Of a DNA stretch of 64,000 bases, positions 9,524 to 16,185 are shown piece after piece (the stretch's first letter is position 1; every line of letters begins with the position of its first letter). The notes under the pieces are model-generated. The model was not told where the DNA came from. It searched no databases and worked only from the letters and a program-made list of their open reading frames with translations. The position numbers and the translations under genes are program-made. The DNA comes from Candidatus Uhrbacteria bacterium (GTDB lineage: Bacteria > Patescibacteriota > Patescibacteriia > 2-12-FULL-60-25), in NCBI GenBank assembly GCA_018499965.2, contig JAHBAS020000002.1, forward strand, positions 1-64,000, given 5' to 3'.

Positions 9524-9775
9524 TTGTCTCAATCAACATTCGTTTCCAATCAATCCGAAACCTCTCCCCCGTTCTTCTATCATCGCCTAGGACGACGCTA
9601 CTTCTGTACCAGCGACCACCGAAGTATCATCGTTCCGTATGAAAGTGAGGAGGAGCTCGAAACGTTCTTCACTCAGTTGGATGAACAGACGAGATCCGAG
9701 TATCTCGCCGCCATCGAACGCGAAGGCGCCACATCCGGCGTCTGCCATATGCGGCCTGATAACGGAGCATTGTGA
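9524..9775 (+). CDS. Small hypothetical protein, 83 aa
   Basis: Not recognised. I place the start at TTG 9524 because a strong Shine-Dalgarno AAAGGAG (9509-9515) lies 8 nt upstream and a good promoter ends at 9495. The protein is polar and soluble, with an aromatic patch (PPFFYHRLGRRYFC) followed by an acidic helix (EEELETFFTQLDEQ). It has two Cys but no CxxC pair. It is a single-gene unit closed by a terminator at 9796-9832. Its strong promoter and ribosome site resemble the other small accessory genes in the window rather than the leaderless core genes. Confidence 0.6.
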   Translation: MSQSTFVSNQSETSPPFFYHRLGRRYFCTSDHRSIIVPYESEEELETFFTQLDEQTRSEYLAAIEREGATSGVCHMRPDNGAL

Positions 9776-9795
9776 CGATGAAGGAAGATCGCGCC

Positions 9796-9832
9796 AAGCG
9801 CCTGTCGTGTTTTACTTACACGATAGGCGCTT
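9796..9832 (+). terminator. Terminator after 83-residue gene
   Basis: AAGCGCCTGTCGTG (9796-9809) pairs with CACGATAGGCGCTT (9819-9832) with one G-U pair. Confidence 0.8.
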
Positions 9833-9883
9833 CTTTACATATTCTTTTTGATATTTCAACTACGGATACCGATGCTTTCTTGG

Positions 9884-9889
9884 TATACT
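9884..9889 (+). promoter_or_regulatory. -10 element of the LamG pilin pair
   Basis: TGG-TATACT ends 7 nt before the ATG at 9897, so the transcript would start almost at the initiation codon. No Shine-Dalgarno sequence is present. Confidence 0.55.
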
Positions 9890-9896
9890 CAACCTC

Positions 9897-10724
9897 ATGA
9901 AACGAGGCTTCACCCTCATTGAACTATTGGTCGTGATCGCGATCATCGGCTTGCTTGCGACCTTTGCCGTCGTTCAACTTGGTGGATCGCGAGAGAAAGC
10001 TCGTATGGCAAAAGCTCTTGGGTTTGGAAAGCAGCTCCAACGAGCGGCGATGGATGAAGCTGCGGGTATATGGGACTTTGATGAATGCTCTGGCACAACC
10101 GCCTATGACACGAGTGGCAATCAATTCAATGCTTCACTCATCAATACACCGACGTGGTCAACGGATACGCCATCGGGACAAGGGTGCTCGTTATCACTAA
10201 ATGGAACAAACCAATACGCCTCCATCGGATCGCTCAGTCAAAGCATCCCGCAAGGCAGCGCACTCACGCTTTCCGCATGGGTCAAAAATAACACCGATAC
10301 CTGGCCAGACTACAAAGGCATCATCAGCTCGCGCGCTGGCAATGCCCTCTATTTCATGGCCGGAGTTCCGTCAACGAGAACGCTCACGATGTATGTTGGC
10401 GACGGAACGACATACAACTCGGCGGCAACCACGCTCACCGACCTTCTCAAATGGCATCAATATACCTCTGTTTTTGACGGCAATCGCATCACCTTCTATA
10501 TCGATGGTGCACGGGTCAACCAATCAGGCCCTCTAGGCATTACACTGAATGCTGGAACAGGGCCGGTTTATATCGGCTCCGATGCGTTGATCGCATCACG
10601 ATATCTCAATGGGCTCATCGACGAGGTTCGTATTTACAAAAAAGCCCTCAGCGCTGCTGACGTATATCGGATGTACGCGAAGGAATCTTCTTCACTACAT
10701 CTCGCTGCGTATACGACACGATAA
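9897..10724 (+). CDS. Type IV pilin-like protein with LamG lectin domain (copy 1)
   Basis: A class III prepilin signal, KRGFTLIELLVVIAIIGLL, with Gly before Phe at the cleavage site and Glu at +5, shows processing by PilD-type peptidase and insertion into a pilus or pseudopilus. The C-terminal 210 residues form a LamG/concanavalin-like jelly roll: an opening strand G(I/A)WDFDECSGTTAYD, then LSLNGTNQYAS and LTLSAWVKN strands, and GLIDEVRIYKKALSAADV at the end. The FDE...LIDEVRIY...LSA..V pattern is the LamG_3 signature. The next gene is a tandem paralogue of the same length, 5 bp downstream. Role: surface display of a carbohydrate- or ligand-binding module on pili, by inference. Confidence 0.88.
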   Translation: MKRGFTLIELLVVIAIIGLLATFAVVQLGGSREKARMAKALGFGKQLQRAAMDEAAGIWDFDECSGTTAYDTSGNQFNASLINTPTWSTDTPSGQGCSLSLNGTNQYASIGSLSQSIPQGSALTLSAWVKNNTDTWPDYKGIISSRAGNALYFMAGVPSTRTLTMYVGDGTTYNSAATTLTDLLKWHQYTSVFDGNRITFYIDGARVNQSGPLGITLNAGTGPVYIGSDALIASRYLNGLIDEVRIYKKALSAADVYRMYAKESSSLHLAAYTTR

Positions 10725-10729
10725 AGGGT

Positions 10730-11557
10730 ATGAATAAAAAAGGCTTTACCCTCATTGAACTCTTAGTCGTGATCGGGATCATCGGCCTTCTTGCGACGTT
10801 TGCCGTAGTGCAACTTGGCGGATCGCGGGAAAAAGCACGTATCGCCAAAGCTCTGGCGTTCTCAGGACAGATGCGGCGCATCGCCGCAGACGAAGCGGTC
10901 GGTATTTGGGGTTTTGATGAATGCAGCGGCACGACCGCTTATGATTCAAGTGGGCTCGCGAATAATGCAACGCTCATGAATGCGCCAACATGGTCTACGG
11001 ATACGCCCAGTGGAACCGGATGTTCCATGCAGCTTGATGGCGTAAACCAATATGCGGTCGTAAATAATGTCTTGCCGGACATGACTTCTAACACACTTAC
11101 CGTTTCGGTATGGGTAAAAAGCGCAACACCCACATGGAACGCATACGGGTGGTTCTTAAGCGCACGTACTTCTGGAGCGGGCAGGGACTTTGTTTTTCAT
11201 CCAAACACTACAGCGCAAAGCATGACCATGTACCTAGGCAACGGATCCTCGTGGTTCGCGGCCCTAAGTGTCACACCGAGTGATATCACCGTATGGCATC
11301 AGTATAGTTTTACCTACGATGGAGCGCTCTTCGTCACATATCTGGATGGACGTCTGATACAAAAGGTAGCCATTGCCGCCCCGGCGTTTTCAACGGAAAA
11401 TACTCCGCTCTATATCGGGAGCGACTCCCTCATCGGCGGACGCTATGGAAACGGCTGGATCGATGAAGTTCAAATATTCAACAAAACGCTCACCGCTTCA
11501 GAAATCCAACGTCGCTACGCGCAACAGGTCCAACGTTTTGAAATGGCCCAACGATAA
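10730..11557 (+). CDS. Type IV pilin-like protein with LamG lectin domain (copy 2)
   Basis: Tandem duplicate of the preceding gene, also 275 residues. The prepilin segment and first helix are nearly identical (KKGFTLIELLVVIGIIGLL, then LATFAVVQLGGSREKAR). The LamG part keeps the framework (GFDECSGTTAYDSSG, LQLDGVNQYAV, LTVSVWVKS, GWIDEVQIFNKTLTASEI) but differs in many loop residues, the pattern expected when a binding face diversifies on a fixed scaffold. It is probably co-transcribed with copy 1 and ends at a bidirectional terminator. The C-terminus runs about 20 residues past the domain as a helical, basic tail. Confidence 0.88.
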   Translation: MNKKGFTLIELLVVIGIIGLLATFAVVQLGGSREKARIAKALAFSGQMRRIAADEAVGIWGFDECSGTTAYDSSGLANNATLMNAPTWSTDTPSGTGCSMQLDGVNQYAVVNNVLPDMTSNTLTVSVWVKSATPTWNAYGWFLSARTSGAGRDFVFHPNTTAQSMTMYLGNGSSWFAALSVTPSDITVWHQYSFTYDGALFVTYLDGRLIQKVAIAAPAFSTENTPLYIGSDSLIGGRYGNGWIDEVQIFNKTLTASEIQRRYAQQVQRFEMAQR

Positions 11558-11573
11558 AAACGATTCATGACAA

Positions 11574-11597
11574 AAAGACGCCATCCATGGCGTCTTT
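11574..11597. terminator. Bidirectional terminator between pilins and tsaE
   Basis: AAAGACGCCAT (11574-11584) and ATGGCGTCTTT (11587-11597) separate two convergent transcripts. Confidence 0.85.
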
Positions 11598-11598
11598 C

Positions 11599-12066
11599 TT
11601 ATTCAAGTCTTGCCCGTCTCCCTTCTCCATCAATTTCCATGAGGAGATTTCGATGCTTCCTTGTCGAAAGCCAACGCGAAACGCGCTCCGGCCATTCAAG
11701 CACAAGGATCGTTCCCGGAATCGCCAGCTCCTCATCCAAATCCAAGGCGATCATATCCGCTTCATTTTCGATTCGGTACGCGTCAACGTGCAACATGCGA
11801 AAAAGTCCGTTCGCCGAAATCCGATATGTTCGTAACATGGAAAACGTGGGGCTCTTCGGCGTCGAAGCGGATCCGAGCGCAGACGCCAGGGTTTGCACGA
11901 ATGTCGTTTTCCCCACACCAAGCGGACCGGAAAGCGTCAGAATATCGCCATCATGGAGCTGGCCCGCGATCTCCTGCGCGACATCTTTCCAGGCTTCGGG
12001 GGCTGGAATAGTCCAAGAAGTAGGATGTGGGGAGAGGGTAGAGGGTAGAGGAGAACTCATAGTCAT
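11599..12066 (-). CDS. tsaE: tRNA threonylcarbamoyladenosine biosynthesis ATPase TsaE
   Basis: TsaE is the small P-loop ATPase that resets the TsaB-TsaD complex during t6A modification of ANN-decoding tRNAs. Visible motifs are Walker A GPLGVGKTTFVQ, the SPTF segment (KSPTFSMLRTY), HVDAYRI and VLEWPERV, all in the usual order. It is 155 residues from the ATG at 12066. An in-frame upstream extension to 12102 would be encoded by the intergenic repeat and is unlikely to be translated. It lies downstream of tsaD on the same strand, about 50 bp apart with the repeat between them, so the t6A genes are linked. Confidence 0.93.
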   Translation of the reverse strand: MTMSSPLPSTLSPHPTSWTIPAPEAWKDVAQEIAGQLHDGDILTLSGPLGVGKTTFVQTLASALGSASTPKSPTFSMLRTYRISANGLFRMLHVDAYRIENEADMIALDLDEELAIPGTILVLEWPERVSRWLSTRKHRNLLMEIDGEGRRARLE

Positions 12067-12069
12067 CAA

Positions 12070-12118
12070 GCTGCATTTCGACTTACGGACATACGGACTC
12101 ACGATCCTACGGACCTAT
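12070..12118. repeat. TACGGAC-type octamer repeat
   Basis: Degenerate units CTTACGGA, CATACGGA, CTCACGAT, CCTACGGA follow a GCATTTCGAC lead-in. The same lead-in and units occur at 54346-54398, so this is a dispersed element. It fills the tsaD-tsaE spacer up to the tsaD stop codon. Confidence 0.65.
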
Positions 12119-13224
12119 AAGTCCAGCTCCGGTTCGGCTTCGATAGCTTCAAGCTCATCGTACTCCCCACGCAGCGCGTGCCAAGCGCCGGCTGCCGCGA
12201 TCATAGCAGCATTATCCGTTGAGAACTTCGGGTTCGGTTTAAGGAAACGGACGCCAGGCAATTCGCGTGCGATCGCCTTATCCAAATCCTCACGCAAACG
12301 ACGATTCGCCGATACACCACCCACGAGAAGGATATTTTTGATCGAATGCATCTTCGCCGCGCGAATCGTTTTTGCAATCAGGACGTCCACGATCGCGCAT
12401 TCAATTGACGCACAGAGATCCGCGAGGAGCCGTTTGGATTTCGCTGACTTTGGAGACTTTTTGAACTCGCCACCAACGTCTTCAACCAACTGACGAATCG
12501 CAGTCTTCAATCCCGAAAAGCTCATGTCGAGCGTTTCGTCATGCAACATGGGCCGCGGAAGCTTGAATGCCTGATCATTCCCATGTATCGCAAGTTTTGA
12601 AAGCTTTGGCCCGCCAGGATAACCGAGACCGAGAAGCTTGGCGCTTTTATCAAACGCCTCGCCCGCCGCATCGTCCCGCGTAGTTCCGATCACTTCGTAA
12701 TCACCGAAATCCTTCATGAGCACGAGTTCCGTATGGCCGCCGGAAACGAGCAGCGCGAGGGATGGAAACGCCCAATGCTTTCGATGCTCTGCCACGAGCC
12801 ATGCGCTCGCCATATGCCCTTCGAGATGGTTCACGCCAATGATCGGCTTCCCGCTCATCCACGCGAGCGTTTGCGCGGCCTGGATGCCCACGCGCAACGC
12901 TGTTGCCAATCCTGGACCCTTTGTGACGCCGATCACGTCAAAGGCATCCAAACCCTTTCGTCCAAGTGCTTTTGTGATAAGCGCGACCGTCTCAGGAACA
13001 TGGCTACGAGCTGCGACTTCCGGTACCACGCCGCCATATTTGGCATGGATATCGATCTGGCTCGAAATGAAATGCTTTTTCAAAACCGCCTTCGGAACCT
13101 TTCCAGATCCATCCACGCTTAAAAGCGCGACGGACGTTTCGTCGCAACTCGTTTCGATGCCGAGGATAGTGAATTTCAGAAGAAAGTGAGTTAGTCGGTT
13201 AGTCGGTAGGTCGGCAAGTATCAC
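12115..13224 (-). CDS. tsaD: tRNA N6-threonylcarbamoyltransferase TsaD
   Basis: Transfers the threonylcarbamoyl group to A37 of tRNAs with TsaB and TsaE. The ASKHA fold is clear: LGIETSCDETSVALL at the N-terminus, the metal-binding pair in HLEGHMASAW, SGGHTEL, GEAFDKSAKLLGLGYPGGP and, near the end, GGVSANRRLRE and FSTDNAAMIA. The start is doubtful. Normal TsaD begins just before ILGIETS. The only upstream canonical codon is GTG 13224, whose first 14 residues are translated from the octamer array at 13190-13260. A CTG at 13179 sits exactly where Met is expected. No Shine-Dalgarno sequence precedes either. The coordinates follow the GTG; the family start would be 13179. Confidence 0.9.
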   Translation of the reverse strand: MILADLPTNRLTHFLLKFTILGIETSCDETSVALLSVDGSGKVPKAVLKKHFISSQIDIHAKYGGVVPEVAARSHVPETVALITKALGRKGLDAFDVIGVTKGPGLATALRVGIQAAQTLAWMSGKPIIGVNHLEGHMASAWLVAEHRKHWAFPSLALLVSGGHTELVLMKDFGDYEVIGTTRDDAAGEAFDKSAKLLGLGYPGGPKLSKLAIHGNDQAFKLPRPMLHDETLDMSFSGLKTAIRQLVEDVGGEFKKSPKSAKSKRLLADLCASIECAIVDVLIAKTIRAAKMHSIKNILLVGGVSANRRLREDLDKAIARELPGVRFLKPNPKFSTDNAAMIAAAGAWHALRGEYDELEAIEAEPELDL

Positions 13225-13260
13225 TCACCGACTAACCGACTCACTGACTTATCGACTCTA
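13190..13260. repeat. Inverted octamer array (gttagtcg / cgactaac)
   Basis: The left arm is GTTAGTCG, GTTAGTCG, GTAGGTCG. After a short centre, the right arm is CGACTAAC, CGACTCAC, TGACTTAT, CGACTCTA. The array is strictly 8-periodic and the arms are complementary, so it forms a long slipped hairpin between divergent genes tsaD and the EamA gene. Related arrays occur at 28405-28440 and 36945-37010. Confidence 0.8.
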
Positions 13261-13319
13261 GAGTGCCTGATATTCGCTCAAAAATCAACCTCACGTTATA
13301 CTTTCCCTATACTCTTCTT

Positions 13320-13733
13320 ATGTGGATTCTCTACGCGCTTGGCGCCGCCATTACCGCAGCTCTCATGACCATTGTCGGAAAGATCGGCCTCAAAGGCATT
13401 GACCCGACATTCGCGACTGGCGTACGCAGCATCGTCATGTGCGTGTTCATGGTGCTCGTCGTCCTCTTATCCGGGAAGATCAAACATATTTCTTCGTTGG
13501 ATAAAAACGCGCTCATCGCCATCGTCATCTCTGCGGTTTTCGGCGCACTCTCTTGGTTGTTCTACTTCCTCGCCTTACGAGACGGCTCGGCGAACAAAGT
13601 CGCAGCCATTGATCGTACGAGCATCGTGTTCATCATCCTCCTTTCGATCTTCTTCCTCGCGGAAAAGCTCACGATCAAAACCGCCATCGGTGGTATCCTC
13701 ATCGCCCTTGGCGCCATTGCTATCGCCCTGTGA
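13320..13733 (+). CDS. EamA-type half transporter (single DMT repeat)
   Basis: A 137-residue protein with about five membrane segments forming one EamA repeat. It shows the family pattern of a first helix ALGAAITAALMTIVGKIGL, the motif GLKGIDPTFAT, and a last helix pair ending EKLTIKTAIGGILIALGAIAIAL. Full EamA transporters have two repeats, so this form should work as a dimer, as small multidrug-resistance and EmrE-like proteins do. Substrate unknown. Start at ATG 13320: two -10 candidates TATACT (13297-13302 and 13308-13313) lie immediately upstream, giving a leaderless or nearly leaderless message. Its TGA overlaps the GTG of arfB (GTGA), so translation is probably coupled. Confidence 0.85.
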   Translation: MWILYALGAAITAALMTIVGKIGLKGIDPTFATGVRSIVMCVFMVLVVLLSGKIKHISSLDKNALIAIVISAVFGALSWLFYFLALRDGSANKVAAIDRTSIVFIILLSIFFLAEKLTIKTAIGGILIALGAIAIAL

Positions 13734-14179
13734 TCCTCACCGCTCCTTCCTCCCACTCACCCATCCCCCGCATCCCAGAGGAAGAATTTTGGATCACATA
13801 CGCGCGATCTTCCGGCCCAGGCGGACAGAACGTGAATAAGCGGGAGACGAAAGCCGTCGCACGATGGAATGTCGAAGGATCGTCCGTGTTCACCCATGAA
13901 CAGAAACAGCAAATCCGCGTGGCGCTGAATAACCGCATCAATGCCGACGGTTTCCTGGTCGTAGATGCGGATGCCGAGCGCAGCCAGGACCAAAATCGCC
14001 AACAAGCCATCGAGACCATCCAGCGACTCGTGGCCGAAGCCCTTACCCCCGTGAAGCCGCGGATCGCCACAAAACCAAGCCGAGCCGCAAAGCGTCAGCG
14101 GGTGGACGAGAAGGTCCGCCGAGGGGCCGTAAAACAAGGCCGAAATATCAAAAGAAATCCCATGCCAGAATATGATTGA
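13730..14179 (+). CDS. arfB: Alternative ribosome-rescue factor ArfB (YaeJ/ICT1 family)
   Basis: Codon-independent peptidyl-tRNA hydrolase that frees ribosomes stalled on mRNAs without a stop codon. The GGQ motif (SSGPGGQNVNK, about 27-37) is intact. No stop-codon recognition domain is present, and the C-terminus is a long basic tail (KPSRAAKRQRVDEKVRRGAVKQGRN) that would lie in the empty mRNA channel. At 149 residues it matches the family (about 140). GTG start, with 4 bp overlap of the EamA stop. The rescue role comes from the family; no partner is needed beyond the ribosome. Confidence 0.9.
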   Translation: MILTAPSSHSPIPRIPEEEFWITYARSSGPGGQNVNKRETKAVARWNVEGSSVFTHEQKQQIRVALNNRINADGFLVVDADAERSQDQNRQQAIETIQRLVAEALTPVKPRIATKPSRAAKRQRVDEKVRRGAVKQGRNIKRNPMPEYD

Positions 14180-14204
14180 CATTTCCTGTAAAATCTCGTA
14201 TTAT
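14176..14204 (+). promoter_or_regulatory. tRNA-Glu promoter
   Basis: TTGACA (14176-14181), 17-nt spacer, TATTAT (14199-14204), 21 nt before the tRNA. Confidence 0.8.
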
Positions 14205-14225
14205 CGCTCCGCACAACCATACCGT

Positions 14226-14300
14226 GGCTCCATCGTCTAATGGTTAGGACAGCGGCTTTTCAAGCCGTTAACAGGGGTTCAATTCCCCTTGGAGCTACCA
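14226..14300 (+). tRNA. tRNA-Glu (anticodon TTC)
   Basis: A cloverleaf can be read: acceptor GGCTCCA (14226-14232) with TGGAGCT (14290-14296), D arm around GTCTAATGGTTAGGAC, anticodon loop TTTTCAA with TTC, and T arm AGGGG-TTCAATT-CCCCT. The discriminator A is followed by an encoded CCA. Confidence 0.95.
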
Positions 14301-14303
14301 GTT

Positions 14304-14330
14304 CAAAACCCACCTGATCGGTGGGTTTTG
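14304..14330 (+). terminator. tRNA-Glu terminator
   Basis: CAAAACCCACC (14304-14314) pairs with GGTGGGTTTTG (14320-14330). A second hairpin, GCGCACCCG (14350-14358) / CGGGTGCGC (14391-14399), lies next to the end of the following minus-strand gene. Confidence 0.85.
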
Positions 14331-14402
14331 GTTTGCATAAAAACAAAGAGCGCACCCGTGGACGACTGAGCGAGCATGCTCTTTGCCGCGCGGGTGCGCA
14401 AA

Positions 14403-15074
14403 TTAGATATGACTTCCTCCAAAAAGCCATGCGATGGTAACTAGTGTCCACGATAATTCATTCGTCCCCTCACCAATAAACAACCCCATGTGGCTCCTCG
14501 TCCACTTCCCCCCTCGCTCACGCGAAAGGATGACTTGGCCGAGGCGGATCAACGTGGTTATGTGTGCCGTCCAAATAGCAACGGCCGCGTAGCCCTCTCC
14601 GCCGTCCCTCCACATTTTCCACGCCATTAGCAATTGCGGGAGCGCTTTTGAGCACGTGGCGAGCAGGCCGCGCACGATGGGATCATGGATGGAGTACCGC
14701 TTGCCCAAGGTTCCGACGATAAGGACGCTCCCGACTGCAGCGCACAACATTGTGATCGTGTCGCTTCTCGTCCAAATATAGAACCCTGTAAGTAAGTGCT
14801 TTGCAAGAAGCGCGGTACATGGACCGATTGCACCGAACCCAACGAGATAAATCGCTAGAATCTGTATCGTTGCGCGCGTTGCATGCGCGCGGTGGGCGTT
14901 CAGAGCAATCATAGCCATGAACGTGAGAAAAGCCATGAAACACAGATGCATACTCATGCTGACCCCTTCCACAGAGTCGAACATGCGGACGAACTGACTT
15001 GTACCGACCATGATCAGGCCAAGAACTTGAGTTACGAACAGGATGTTCGCAACTCTTTGCGTTTGTTGAGTCAC
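14403..15074 (-). CDS. Integral membrane protein, unknown function, 223 aa
   Basis: Not recognised. About six hydrophobic segments (residues near 8-28, 42-60, 70-90, 105-122, 140-158, 200-218) with a basic loop (LSRERGGKWTRSH) before the last. It has no signal peptide or Cys pair pattern. GTG start at 15074, with Shine-Dalgarno-like AAGAGGTG upstream. The promoter at 15139-15167 matches consensus almost perfectly and gives a leader of about 55 nt, so expression is probably strong. It belongs to the group of small membrane proteins with consensus promoters that stand out from the surrounding core genes. Confidence 0.65.
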   Translation of the reverse strand: MTQQTQRVANILFVTQVLGLIMVGTSQFVRMFDSVEGVSMSMHLCFMAFLTFMAMIALNAHRAHATRATIQILAIYLVGFGAIGPCTALLAKHLLTGFYIWTRSDTITMLCAAVGSVLIVGTLGKRYSIHDPIVRGLLATCSKALPQLLMAWKMWRDGGEGYAAVAIWTAHITTLIRLGQVILSRERGGKWTRSHMGLFIGEGTNELSWTLVTIAWLFGGSHI

Positions 15075-15138
15075 GAAACACCTCTTATTTATGAAAGAGC
15101 CACAGCTTTCCCTGCCGTAGGGGTCAGAATGACGTGAA

Positions 15139-15167
15139 TTTATAACAGATTTCTACCCTCCTGTCAA
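15139..15167 (-). promoter_or_regulatory. Consensus sigma-70 promoter for the 223-residue membrane protein
   Basis: On the minus strand: TTGACA (15167-15162), 17-nt spacer, TATAAA (15144-15139). Confidence 0.8.
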
Positions 15168-15310
15168 CTCTATCTTTCCCTACCACTTCTATGATTTCTA
15201 CCCTATTACGACAACCTCATAGGGATATAGAAAGCTCCTATTCAGCGGCATAAAGTTGTTTCAGCTCCACAATAACACGACTCCAAAACTCTACAAACTG
15301 GGCTACCAGC

Positions 15311-15338
15311 AAAATCCCCACCTCACCGTGGGGATTTT
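15311..15338. terminator. Isolated terminator hairpin
   Basis: AAAATCCCCA (15311-15320) pairs with TGGGGATTTT (15329-15338). No gene I can support lies between 15168 and 15310; the transcript it ends is unknown. Confidence 0.65.
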
Positions 15339-15355
15339 TGTTTGCCTCTTTGCTT

Positions 15356-15384
15356 TTGCCCTCCGCTCCCTCTGGGCGTATGAT
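15356..15384 (+). promoter_or_regulatory. Promoter for the 66-residue protein
   Basis: TTGCCC (15356-15361), 17-nt spacer, TATGAT (15379-15384). The ATG follows at 15397, so the leader is only a few nucleotides. Confidence 0.6.
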
Positions 15385-15396
15385 GGTTTCAACTCT

Positions 15397-15597
15397 ATGG
15401 ACGACGAACTTCGACAGCGGCTTGATGCGCAAGATGCGACGCTCAACAATATCAATGCCTCGCTCAACCGTATTCGAGCATATTTCAAGTGGACGTTTAT
15501 CATCATGATCGCGGTCATCGTATTGCCTCTTATCGGTATGCTCTTTGCGATCCCAAGCATTCTTAGCGCGTACTCATCGATGTATAGCGGATTCTAG
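15397..15597 (+). CDS. Small membrane-anchored protein, 66 aa
   Basis: Not recognised. An N-terminal amphipathic, possibly coiled-coil segment (MDDELRQRLDAQDATLNNIN) precedes one long hydrophobic helix (about 31-55) and a Ser/Tyr-rich tail. I chose ATG 15397 over the upstream in-frame start at 15256 because the promoter and a terminator hairpin lie between them. No Shine-Dalgarno sequence; near-leaderless. It could be a membrane adaptor, but nothing in the context shows a partner. Confidence 0.55.
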   Translation: MDDELRQRLDAQDATLNNINASLNRIRAYFKWTFIIMIAVIVLPLIGMLFAIPSILSAYSSMYSGF

Positions 15598-15607
15598 CGT
15601 AGCCATC

Positions 15608-15658
15608 TTGACTTTTTAGCTCTATTTCGTATGCTAGCACCCTCCCGCAAGGAGGGTG
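15608..15658 (+). promoter_or_regulatory. Promoter with operator-like spacer and a hairpin hiding the ribosome site
   Basis: TTGACT (15608-15613), 16-nt spacer beginning TTTTAGC, then TATGCT (15630-15635). In the leader, CACCCTCC (15638-15645) pairs perfectly with GGAGGGTG (15651-15658), burying the Shine-Dalgarno AAGGAGG (15649-15655) of the 139-residue gene. Confidence 0.6.
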
Positions 15659-15665
15659 TTTGCTC

Positions 15666-16085
15666 ATGCAAAATAACAAACCGCGACGCAGAACGCTTCA
15701 AGGCGCACTGTGTTCTGACCGGGAATATAACAAAAGACATTACCGGAAATACCATCGGCCAAGTCTCAGCTTCAGCATTCCAAACCAACATCAACCACCG
15801 GAACCGCCGAAGTCCGAGGAACCAATTCCCCCTGAAAAGCAGGTCTTCAGCTCAATCACATTCCGGGAGGCTCTCAACGAAAACAAATTGAACCGCCTGA
15901 GAGGATTCATGAAATGCGAGATCTATCTTCTCCATGAACGAGGGATCATCGCCCTTACATCCACTCAGAAAGGCATCATTCATACCTTTGGCGGTCCAGA
16001 CTTTCTCGTCGAAGACATCCAGACCTACATCGGACTTCACCTTTGTCCTTTCATTCTCACGTCCGAGGAAACTGTCGCCACCTGA
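15666..16085 (+). CDS. Hypothetical soluble protein, 139 aa
   Basis: Not recognised. The first 60 residues are basic and then Pro/Glu-rich, probably disordered. Residues about 65-139 look like a small folded domain with alternating hydrophobic strands (EIYLLHERGIIALTS, GIIHTFGGPDFLVEDIQ). ATG 15666 has a strong Shine-Dalgarno AAGGAGG ending 10 nt upstream, but that site sits in a leader hairpin. It is a single-gene unit ending at a hairpin near 16106-16133. The strong but masked ribosome site suggests conditional translation. Confidence 0.55.
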   Translation: MQNNKPRRRTLQGALCSDREYNKRHYRKYHRPSLSFSIPNQHQPPEPPKSEEPIPPEKQVFSSITFREALNENKLNRLRGFMKCEIYLLHERGIIALTSTQKGIIHTFGGPDFLVEDIQTYIGLHLCPFILTSEETVAT

Positions 16086-16105
16086 ACGGCGAACATTCCT
16101 CATCG

Positions 16106-16133
16106 AAGCGTCTCGAACTCCATCGGGACGCTT
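16106..16133 (+). terminator. Terminator after the 139-residue gene
   Basis: AAGCGTC (16106-16112) pairs with GACGCTT (16127-16133), followed by TCGTGT. A moderate hairpin without a long T tract. Confidence 0.5.
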
Positions 16134-16185
16134 TCGTGTATCACCCCGTTCCCTTTTTCCCTTTTTTGTACTACGATCTCCCCAC

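Noticed and set aside
15238-15310. tRNA-like string on the minus strand (GGTAGCCCAGTTTGTAGAG)
   Set aside because: It resembles a D arm, but the anticodon stem does not pair and no T arm or acceptor stem is present. Probably chance.
15934-16185. N-terminal extension of the DUF475 protein
   Set aside because: Overlaps the 139-residue gene and its terminator; the membrane-protein start at 16186 fits the family.
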